This document shows positions 41,701 through 47,977 of a DNA stretch of 64,000 nucleotides, piece after piece (position 1 is the first letter of the stretch; the number at the start of each line of letters is the position of its first letter). The DNA comes from Streptomyces dengpaensis (lineage in GTDB: Bacteria > Actinomycetota > Actinomycetes > Streptomycetales > Streptomycetaceae). The DNA is taken from assembly GCF_002946835.1 (NCBI RefSeq), contig NZ_CP026652.1, positions 4,898,001 to 4,962,000 of the forward strand. The letters are read 5' to 3'. The notes beneath the pieces were generated by a model that was not told the DNA's origin, made no database searches, and worked only from the letters and a program-made list of their open reading frames with translations. A program made the position numbers and the translations under genes.

Positions 41701-42104
41701 CACGGCGCACGGCCGAGCGGATGCGGGGGCGCCACGAGGCGGGCGGCGCGTTCTGCCTCGCCATGACCGTCGGCGGCCACGACGGGGCGGACGCCGCCCG
41801 GCCGCTGTGGCGGGAGGCCGCCCGGCTGTCCTCCGGCTGGGAGCTGACGAGCGACGCCGCCGACTTCCTGCACGCCGTGATCGACGCGGGCCTGGAGGAC
41901 TGGCCCGCCCTCGACGACCGGCTCACCCGGCTGCTCGCCGAGCCCCGCGAGTGGATCGACGTCGCCTGGCTGGCGGACCTGCTGAGCGAGGTCCGCGACA
42001 GCCCCGGCGCGGACCGGGCCCGCCTTGCGCCCCGCCTTGAGCGGGTGACGGGGGAGCGGGACGCGATCAGGGCGCGGTACGCCGGGACGGATGAGGCGCC
42101 GTAG
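38799..42104 (+). CDS. STAND-type ATPase with long TPR array
   Basis: 1101 aa from GTG 38799. An N-terminal NTPase module has P-loop HGNAGVGKTFL (about 50-60) and Walker B-like WLVLFFDTYE (about 212), then a helical sensor region. From about residue 545 to 900 come about ten TPR units with the recurring consensus ADLDRAxELDP. This is the organisation of signal-transduction ATPases with numerous domains (NACHT/NB-ARC-like), used in regulation and in some anti-phage systems. No effector domain is visible at either end, so a scaffold or regulatory role is more likely than a nuclease-type defence. It is monocistronic. Confidence 0.85.
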   Translation: MAQARPSMQQLILQRRRAGFVGRGAERAAFRENFDVPPEDERHRFLFHVHGNAGVGKTFLVRELEQLARERGAVTAYLDEGVGSVPEAMAAISAQFARQDHRFKELDRLLATHRERRHEAESAVVETLEPQPSPASMAAARASLVGLGLVPVVGSLAGALDAAQLAHGADRLRAGLSARFRNQDDVQLVLSPERVLTPVLLGELAEAAAGARWLVLFFDTYERTGPFLDGWLHEVMTTDRHGALPANVVVVTAGQRPFDTARWGGFADFVTDVPLGPFTEAEARGLLADKGVLAEPVVEEVLRLTGGLPVLVSTLAESRPGDPDDVGDPSATAVERFLKWEQDPVRRAAALACALPRRLDADVFRAAVDCPDDEVDALFGWLRGLPFVSDRGDRIQYHDVVRSPMLRLQRRRSPRGWAERHTRLAETFAGWRAEAETGLPGDEVWGSEEWRELRLAESYHLLCAGARTALPVVLRDVVDACGEGAVVARRWARTLVEAGEDADAESVAKWGRDLLEELENGTHDTLGLLLNRGGLDARGQAVARMLRGLGHRVDRDFARALVEYEAALALDPELERAYYGRGVTRAEQGDYEAAVADLDRADALRPGKARILFVRGDYHRIMGDYEQAVADLDRAIATDPGLAGAWASRGVTRHSRGDTDAALADLDRALELDPRHVWALVRRARVRRSRGEHTEQLADLDRAVELGPELAWVACERGDALRVAGRNEDALADYDRAIELNDTYASAYASRGVSRTRLGRHDEALADLDRAVELYPSYAWALVQRSAVHRRLSSYEPSYADAERAAELWPDQAWVLWNRGEALRCLGRFEEARTDLDRALELDPGNAWAIGCRGAVLHELHRFQEALADLDRAVGLDPDGGWYRMRRIITLLAVGRPEDALAGLEHYLREGDDLAWAHHTLAQVHLLYGRTEAAKDAVAAAFAHGLEEPTGLEELARAQRRSGQWAEARRTAERMRGRHEAGGAFCLAMTVGGHDGADAARPLWREAARLSSGWELTSDAADFLHAVIDAGLEDWPALDDRLTRLLAEPREWIDVAWLADLLSEVRDSPGADRARLAPRLERVTGERDAIRARYAGTDEAP

Positions 42105-42268
42105 CCGGCCAGGGTGACCGAAAGGGCCGGTCGAACAACGCTAAGAAGTGATCTGTTGCGATCTGGCCGGTCACATGGCGCATACCGTTCGGGGCCCACA
42201 GCCGACCGTTCCCGTTCGTTTACAGTGCTGAGCTGTCGGTCGTACGGACGGTGCCTAGGGAGGTCTCG

Positions 42269-43384
42269 GTGAGTGCGACAGCCGGTGCCGTCTGGGGCCG
42301 TGCCGAACAGCAGGACTTCCGCAGCCGGGTGCGCGGAACGCTGCTGGGCGTGGCCGTCGGCGACGCCCTCGGCGCGCCGCTCGACGGGCTCAGCCTGGAG
42401 GAGATCCGGGAGGCGCACGGCGCGGAGGGCCTCACCGACCCGGCCTTCGGGTACGGCCGACGCGGCGCCGTGACGCACCTCACTCAGCTCACCCTCTTCA
42501 GCGTCGACGGGCTGATACGCGCCCAGGTCCGCCGCGACACGGGCGCCTGGCATCCGCCGACCGACCTCCACCGGGCCTACCGCCGCTGGGCCGCCACCCA
42601 GAGCGACTGGGGGCCCGACGAACGCCGCAAGGACGACGGCTGGCTGGCCCGCGAGGAGTGGCTGTACGCCCGCCGCGACCCCGCCCGCTCCTGTCTGCTC
42701 GGCTTCGGCGACGAGACCATGGGCACGCTGGACGCGCCCAAGAACCCCGGCGAGCTCGGGCCCGAGGCCACCGCCCGCTCCGCGCCCTTCGGGCTGCTCG
42801 TCGGCTGGGAGCCGCAGCTCGTCATACAGCTGGCCGTCGAGTGCGCCGCGCAGACGCACGGCCACCCCACCGCCTACCTCTCGGCGGGCGCGTACGCCGT
42901 GATCGTGCACGCCCTGGCCCGCGGCGAGAGCCTCGACGCGGCCGTACAGCGGGCGCTCGCGATGCTGGCCCCGCGTCCGGGCCACCAGCCCGTCACCGAG
43001 GCGCTCCAGCACGCGCTGGGGGCCGTACGGCAGGGGATGCCCTCGCCGGGGCGGGTGGAGGAGCTCGCCGGGGCCGGTACGGCGGAGGGGGCGCTCGCGG
43101 TCGCCGTGTACTGCGCGCTGGTGGGGGAGGACGTGCGGCACGGGCTGTGTCTCGCGGTGAACCAGGGCGGGCCTTCGGGGGTGTCGGGGGCGCTCACCGG
43201 GGGGCTGCTGGGAGCCCTGCACGGCGAGACGGCCCTTCCGCCGGCCTGGCTGGCCGAGCTGGAGGGCCGTCCCACGGTGCTGGTCCTCGCGGACGACTTC
43301 GCGATGGAGATGACGCAGGGGCCGGCGCTGCATGGGCCGGGCAGGTCTACTCCCGGGTGGCTGGCCCGGTATCCGCGGGGGTGA
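42269..43384 (+). CDS. ADP-ribosylglycohydrolase-fold protein, metal ligands lost
   Basis: 371 aa from GTG 42269 (GGGAGG 5 bp upstream). DraG/ARH fold: RVRGTLLGVAVGDALGAPLD, GAVTHLTQLTLFSVDGLIRA, GHPTAYLSAGAYAVIVHAL and NQGGPSGVSGALTGGLLGAL. In active relatives the second motif is TDDT and the last contains DxDS/T; both supply the two magnesium ions. Here the first is T69-H-L-T72 and the second has Pro/Gly in place of Asp. The protein is therefore probably a non-catalytic binder of ADP-ribosylated or related ligands. Relatives of this dead type may be common in Streptomyces. Confidence 0.82.
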   Translation: MSATAGAVWGRAEQQDFRSRVRGTLLGVAVGDALGAPLDGLSLEEIREAHGAEGLTDPAFGYGRRGAVTHLTQLTLFSVDGLIRAQVRRDTGAWHPPTDLHRAYRRWAATQSDWGPDERRKDDGWLAREEWLYARRDPARSCLLGFGDETMGTLDAPKNPGELGPEATARSAPFGLLVGWEPQLVIQLAVECAAQTHGHPTAYLSAGAYAVIVHALARGESLDAAVQRALAMLAPRPGHQPVTEALQHALGAVRQGMPSPGRVEELAGAGTAEGALAVAVYCALVGEDVRHGLCLAVNQGGPSGVSGALTGGLLGALHGETALPPAWLAELEGRPTVLVLADDFAMEMTQGPALHGPGRSTPGWLARYPRG

Positions 43385-43441
43385 GGAGTCCCGTACGGCC
43401 GGGATCGTGCGCCCGTACGCCTGCCAAGGGCGCGCTCGCCC

Positions 43442-44227
43442 TTACCGCATGAGTTCGCCCGCGTTCACGAGCAGCGACTGCCCCGTGATCGCGCGCGCCC
43501 GGTCGGACACCAGGAACACCGCGGTGTCCGCCACATCCCCGTCCGTGGCGAGTTCGGGCAGGGCCATCCGATCCGTGAGCCGCTTCAGCACGTCCGACTC
43601 CGGTACGCCCTCGGTATGGGCCGTGAAGCGCACATACGCCTCGACGGGCGGGCCCCACATCCACCCGGGCAGCACGGTGTTGACCCGTATCCGGTGCGGG
43701 CCGAGTTCCCGGGCGAGGGAGTACATGGCGCTGGTCAGGGCGCCTTTCGACGCCGCGTAGGCGGCCTGGCGCACCTGGCTCGGCGCGGCCACGGCCGACT
43801 GCGTCCCGATGATGACCACCGACCCGCCGCGCTCCTTCAGCGCCGGCAGACAGGCGCGCGTCATCCGCAGCGTCCCCAGCAGATTGACGTCGATGACCGA
43901 CTGCCAGGTGGCGAAGTCGGCGTCCTCCAGTCCGCCGAAGTAGCTGTCCCAGGCGGCGACATGGACGACGGCGTCGATCCCCGCGAACCGTTCCGTCGCC
44001 AGCGCGGCCAGTGACCGGCACTGTCCCTCGTCCGTGATGTCCGTCGCCCGGTACGCCGTGTGCACGCCGTCCGGATCGAGTTCGGCCGCCGCCTTGGCGA
44101 GGTTCGCCTCCGTACGCGCCCCGAGCACCGCGTTCCCGCCGTCGCGCACTACGGCCGCCGCGACCTGATGCCCGAGACCGGCCCCGACCCCCGACACGAC
44201 GACGGTCTTGCCCGAGAGCAGTGACAT
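43442..44227 (-). CDS. Short-chain dehydrogenase/reductase
   Basis: 261 aa from ATG 44227 (GGGAGG upstream). SDR motifs: VVVSGVGAGLGHQVAAAV (glycine motif), VHVAAWDSYFGG, IGTQSAVAAPSQVRQAAYAASKGAL (Tyr/Lys), and C-terminal ITGQSLLVNAGELM. The NNAG motif is altered to HVAA. The regulon palindrome at 44269-44283 makes it a distant member of the catabolic network. It is divergent from an unknown protein sharing the same operator. Confidence 0.87.
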   Translation of the reverse strand: MSLLSGKTVVVSGVGAGLGHQVAAAVVRDGGNAVLGARTEANLAKAAAELDPDGVHTAYRATDITDEGQCRSLAALATERFAGIDAVVHVAAWDSYFGGLEDADFATWQSVIDVNLLGTLRMTRACLPALKERGGSVVIIGTQSAVAAPSQVRQAAYAASKGALTSAMYSLARELGPHRIRVNTVLPGWMWGPPVEAYVRFTAHTEGVPESDVLKRLTDRMALPELATDGDVADTAVFLVSDRARAITGQSLLVNAGELMR

Positions 44228-44268
44228 CGGAGGCCTCCCTGAGTCCGGTGCGGAGTCTGGCGCATTGC

Positions 44269-44283
44269 CTGACGGGGCGTCAG
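44269..44283. promoter_or_regulatory. Regulon palindrome, copy 12
   Basis: CTGACGGGGCGTCAG, perfect arms, midway between the divergent SDR (41 bp) and unknown protein (37 bp) genes. It lies 15 kb from the nearest other copy. Confidence 0.8.
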
Positions 44284-44320
44284 AGTATGGGCGTCGACCG
44301 GAGGAAGGAAGGGGAGCGAC

Positions 44321-45160
44321 GTGAGTGAGGAGACCCGCAGCGAGGTGTACGCGGAGCTGGCCGCCCTCGGCCCGTACGGCGTCCACCCGGGCCACGCCCT
44401 GATCACCATGGTCGAACCGCACCCGGGCCACGAGTACGCGTACAACCGCTGGTACGAGGACGACCACTACTACGCCGGCGCGATGGCCATGCCCTGGATG
44501 TACGCAGGGCGCCGCTGGGTGGCGACCCGTGACCTCCAACTCCTGCGCTACCCGGAGAAGTCGGCGGTCGCCCAGCCGGTCACCACCGGCTGCTACCTCT
44601 CCACGTACTGGGTCACCGAAGGCCGTTACGACGACCACATGAAGTGGACCGTCGGCATCAACAAGCGGCTGAACCGCGACGGCCGCGTCTTTCAGGACCG
44701 TACACACGTCTTCACCGCGTTCCAGGACCACGAGGCGACGGTGTACCGCGACGGTGCCGCGGGACCCCGCGACTTCCACGCCCTCGACCACCCTTACGCG
44801 GGCCTGGTGTTGGAGGTCATCGACGCGGAATCCGCAGAGCAACGCGCCGAGTTGGTGGAGTGGCTGCGCTCCCGTCACCTCCCCAAGCGCCTCGCCGGCT
44901 CACCCGCCGCCCTCGTCACCCTCTTCCGGCCAACCCCGCTCCCCGGCGACCGCATGACGTACGTCAAGCAGGTCGAGGGCGTCGGCATCCGGCTGACCCT
45001 GCTGTGGTTCCTGGAGGCCGATCCACGGGAGTGCTGGGAGGAGTACTTCACGGGGCTGGACGCGGGGGTCGCCGCATCAGGACTGGGGAGGGTGGAGTTG
45101 GTGGCGCCGTTCATTCCCACGGTGCCGGGGACGGACACGTACGTGGACCGGCTGCGGTAG
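44321..45160 (+). CDS. Uncharacterised protein, probable duplicated dimeric alpha-beta barrel
   Basis: 279 aa from GTG 44321. Two halves look alike in plan: HALITMVEPHPGHEYAYNRW with EDDHYYAGAM, and YAGLVLEVIDAESAEQRAEL with RSRHLPKRLAG. Each is a strand followed by an acidic/aromatic helix, as in EthD- or DUF-type dimeric alpha-beta barrels. Short conserved-looking aromatic and His residues (WYEDDHYY, MPWMYAGRRW) suggest an enzyme or ligand-binding protein. It shares an operator with the SDR, so it should belong to the catabolic regulon. I do not recognise a named family with confidence. Confidence 0.75.
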   Translation: MSEETRSEVYAELAALGPYGVHPGHALITMVEPHPGHEYAYNRWYEDDHYYAGAMAMPWMYAGRRWVATRDLQLLRYPEKSAVAQPVTTGCYLSTYWVTEGRYDDHMKWTVGINKRLNRDGRVFQDRTHVFTAFQDHEATVYRDGAAGPRDFHALDHPYAGLVLEVIDAESAEQRAELVEWLRSRHLPKRLAGSPAALVTLFRPTPLPGDRMTYVKQVEGVGIRLTLLWFLEADPRECWEEYFTGLDAGVAASGLGRVELVAPFIPTVPGTDTYVDRLR

Positions 45161-45260
45161 GGGGCAGGTGCCGGGCGGTAACGCCGAGCCCCCTCGGCCG
45201 GGACGGCGGGCCAGTCGAGAGGGCTCTTTCGGTGGTGCGTATGGAGTTGTCATCGATGCG

Positions 45261-45470
45261 TCAGCCGAGGTCGAACGCCCCCCGGCCGACCGATGTCACA
45301 AACGTGTTCCAGGAGACCGCGGGGAAGGCCAGCGTGGGGCCCTCCGGGACCTTGGAGTCCCGCACGGCCATCGCCGCCGGAACCGGGGACTTGACCTCGA
45401 CACACGCGCCGTTTCCCGTGGAGTACGAGGACTTCGTCCAGGTGTCCGTGGCGCCTTGCTGAATTGCCAT
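45261..45470 (-). CDS. DUF397 domain protein
   Basis: 69 aa. Typical DUF397: TWTKSSYSTGNGACVEVKSP, MAVRDSKVPEGPTLAF, then a final WNTFV helix. Streptomyces carries many of these, nearly always beside an XRE/DUF5753 regulator, and they behave as small partners (BldB-neighbour type). Here it lies 239 bp downstream of the XRE gene on the same strand. Confidence 0.9.
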   Translation of the reverse strand: MAIQQGATDTWTKSSYSTGNGACVEVKSPVPAAMAVRDSKVPEGPTLAFPAVSWNTFVTSVGRGAFDLG

Positions 45471-45709
45471 GTTTGCTCCGCTTGACCAGTGGTGAGTTGC
45501 TGTCGCCGCCCGTGTGGTTCACGCCGAACCCACGGCACGGTTTGCGCCAACGCTGTTACCCGATGGCGTGATCGACGCTACTCGCCAACATCGCTATGCG
45601 GAGCGACTATTCACTCGACTGGATGGCATATTCCAGTGAGGCCTTCCGTCCGGGCGAGGCGAAGGTGTACCGTACGGCCCTCGCCGCGCCGGGCGGGTTC
45701 TGCCGGCTC

Positions 45710-46576
45710 TCAGCGCCCGTACTCCGCGTACTCCTTGGCGATGCCCGCGATGAACTGGCGGGACTGATCCACATTCAGGGCCTGGGCCCGCAGATGCTCG
45801 TACATCACGCTGTACTTCTGCACGTCGGCGGCCTTTTCCAGATAGAGGTCGCTGGTGACACCCTCGATGTAGACGACGCTGGAATCCGCCGCGTCGGGGA
45901 ACTCCAGGATCGCGTACTGGCCGTTGAGGCCCGGATGCGCGCCCATCTCGAACGGGATCACCTGCACGGTGACGTGCGGGAGCTGGGACTGCTCGACCAG
46001 ATGCTCCAACTGCTCGCGCATCAGCGACCGGTTGCCGACAACCCGGCGCAGGGCCGCCTCGTCGAGCACGGTCCACAGGCGCAACGGGTTCTCCGGGGCG
46101 GAGATTCGTTCCTGCCTGCGCAGCCGTACCTGGACGCGCTTGTCGATGTCGCCGGTGGCGGTCTCCGGGAGCGCGCCCACGATGAGCGCCTCCGCGTACG
46201 GGCGGGTCTGGAGCAGTCCCGGGATGACCTGGGGGTCGTAGACGCGCAGTGACGCGGCGTCGGTCTCCAGGCCGATGTAGACGCTGTACGGGATGTCGCC
46301 GAAGGAGTGCCACCAGCCCTGCTGGCGGGAGTCCTTGGCCATCTGCATCAGCGACTCGACGATGCGCTGGTCCTCGACCTCGTACACCCCGCACAGATCG
46401 CGGACGTCGCGCTGGCTGATGCTGCGCCGTCCGTTCTCCAGCCGACTGATCTTCGACTGGGAGACGAGCAGCCGTTCGGCGACCTCTTCGGCCGTCATGC
46501 CCTTGAGCTCACGGAGCCGGCGCAGCTCCTGGCCCAGCCGGCGCCGCCGGACGGTGGGATTGACATTGGACGCCAC
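45710..46576 (-). CDS. XRE family regulator with DUF5753 (Scr1-associated) domain
   Basis: 288 aa from GTG 46576 (GGAGG 10 bp upstream; the open frame continues to 46693). The N-terminal HTH has RRLRELKGMTAEEVAERLLV and SQSKISRLENGRRSISQRDV. The C-terminal DUF5753 region has VIPGLLQTRPYAEALI, RLRRQERI and YIEGVTSDLYLEK. It pairs with the DUF397 gene downstream. Such pairs modulate development or act like toxin-antitoxin-type modules; the target is unknown. Confidence 0.9.
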   Translation of the reverse strand: MASNVNPTVRRRRLGQELRRLRELKGMTAEEVAERLLVSQSKISRLENGRRSISQRDVRDLCGVYEVEDQRIVESLMQMAKDSRQQGWWHSFGDIPYSVYIGLETDAASLRVYDPQVIPGLLQTRPYAEALIVGALPETATGDIDKRVQVRLRRQERISAPENPLRLWTVLDEAALRRVVGNRSLMREQLEHLVEQSQLPHVTVQVIPFEMGAHPGLNGQYAILEFPDAADSSVVYIEGVTSDLYLEKAADVQKYSVMYEHLRAQALNVDQSRQFIAGIAKEYAEYGR

Positions 46577-46984
46577 GGGACGTGCACCTCCGGCTGCGGG
46601 CCTCTGGTTGCCACTATGCGTATCTGCTGCTGAGCAGACTGCCACCAAGGTGTTTTCTACCGCTGGGAAACAGCGGATATGCGCTGCGCACACGCCGGTT
46701 CGGGGAGCCGGCGCGTATCGGCGGCGCGTATCGGCGTGTGCGAGTGTCGCTTGTCGCCGTGTTGCGAGCGTCGCTCATCGCCGTGTGCTGGCGTACCAAT
46801 GCGGCCGCGCGGGGCGGTGGGGCCGTGTCGTCGTCCGGACGTACGGCCTTGTCGCCCCGCGCGAGCCGACGGCTCCCGAACCGGGTCATAGGGGACTGCG
46901 GTGCGGCGCTGAGGTACTGACGGTGCTGCTTGGTACTGGCGGTGCTGGTCCTGCGTGTGGTGCCGGGTGCCGTGGGACTGCGGC
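46577..46984. other. 408-bp intergenic region
   Basis: Upstream region of the XRE gene and downstream of the GPP34 gene. No credible gene. It contains a 13-bp tandem repeat (GGCGCGTATCGGC at 46710-46722 and 46723-46735) and short GGTGCTG-type repeats near 46920-46960. Confidence 0.6.
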
Positions 46985-47740
46985 TCAGTGGGCCACGACG
47001 CGCGCCATGGAACCGCGGCGCGGTTGCATCGGAACACCGCGGGCGGGTTCCGGCGCGGACCTGACACCGGTGGTGGCCGTACGGCCTGCCGATGCCGGGC
47101 TGCGGCGCGGCTGTGCGGCCACACCGTTCTGAACGTCCATGACGGCGTGCGCCACGAGGCCGCCCATGGGGTCGTGCCTGATCAGGTCCCGCAGCCGGGA
47201 GCGGGACGAGCGTCCCTCGTTCCCCGGATACAGGTGCTTGCCGAGACCGACCGCATGGGCCAGCGCGGCGAGCGCCGCGGTCCGCGGGTCCGGCGGAACG
47301 CCGGTGCGGATCGCGTTGTCCAGCCGGGACCTGATCTCCCGGCTGATCGCCGTGTCCGTCGCCTGATAGCGAGTCGTCGGCAGCACCCCGCACATCTGGC
47401 CGGCCACGGCATGCACCATGCCGCACCTCTCCAGATGCGAGAGGTAGGTCTGACGGAGCCCCAGCCGGGGTCCGCCAATCCAGTTGACCGCGCGTACGGG
47501 TGCTCCGCGTCGGCGAAGCAGCTCCAACGCACTGTCCAATGTCGGATCTCCAGTCGGCCGTGGGGCCACCACGGCGATACGATCCCCGTCTGGGGCTATC
47601 CGTCCGGCCAGCGCCAGCTCCACTAGCTGTGCTCCGGCCAGACCTAGGTCGAGCGACTGCGGCTGCGCGGTGGTACCCGTGGTCGGGTCCAACGCCAGCA
47701 GCAGAAGCTCCTCCGGAAGTGTTCTGCGGCTCCTGCCCAT
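46985..47740 (-). CDS. GPP34 (GOLPH3/VPS74-like) family protein
   Basis: 251 aa, GGGGAGG 5 bp before ATG 47740. GPP34 signature: RRTLPEELLLLALDPTTGTT, LAGAQLVELALAGRI, LERCGMVHAVAGQMCGVLPT, LAALAHAVGLGKHLYPG. In eukaryotes the fold binds phosphatidylinositol-4-phosphate at the Golgi; Streptomyces has several copies of unknown function, often near cvn-like or regulatory genes. The last 45 residues are basic, low complexity and probably disordered. Confidence 0.87.
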   Translation of the reverse strand: MGRSRRTLPEELLLLALDPTTGTTAQPQSLDLGLAGAQLVELALAGRIAPDGDRIAVVAPRPTGDPTLDSALELLRRRGAPVRAVNWIGGPRLGLRQTYLSHLERCGMVHAVAGQMCGVLPTTRYQATDTAISREIRSRLDNAIRTGVPPDPRTAALAALAHAVGLGKHLYPGNEGRSSRSRLRDLIRHDPMGGLVAHAVMDVQNGVAAQPRRSPASAGRTATTGVRSAPEPARGVPMQPRRGSMARVVAH

Positions 47741-47977
47741 CCATGCCTCCCCGCGTGGATGAATGACAGGGTGACCCCTCTCACATTGGTCTGTCGAGAG
47801 TGCCTGACCGGAATGTAGTGGAACCAGTAGGTATGTCGTTCTCGTCTAGCGCGGGGGGTAAGCCCTCACACAGGACACTGGTACATGGTTCGGACAGCGG
47901 TGTCCGGGCGGCGGTTGAAGAGTTTTGCCGGTTCGGTTGGGCGCGCGGAGGGCGTGCGCCGCATGGAGGAGGCATCG

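Noticed and set aside
38799..45470. Anti-phage defence island (STAND ATPase, ADP-ribosyl hydrolase, XRE/DUF397)
   Set aside because: The genes are monocistronic, on different strands and separated by regulon genes. No nuclease or other effector was seen, and the hydrolase lacks catalytic residues.
46577..46984. Small genes between the XRE and GPP34 genes
   Set aside because: Only overlapping low-complexity frames without ribosome sites. The region carries short tandem repeats and the XRE promoter.
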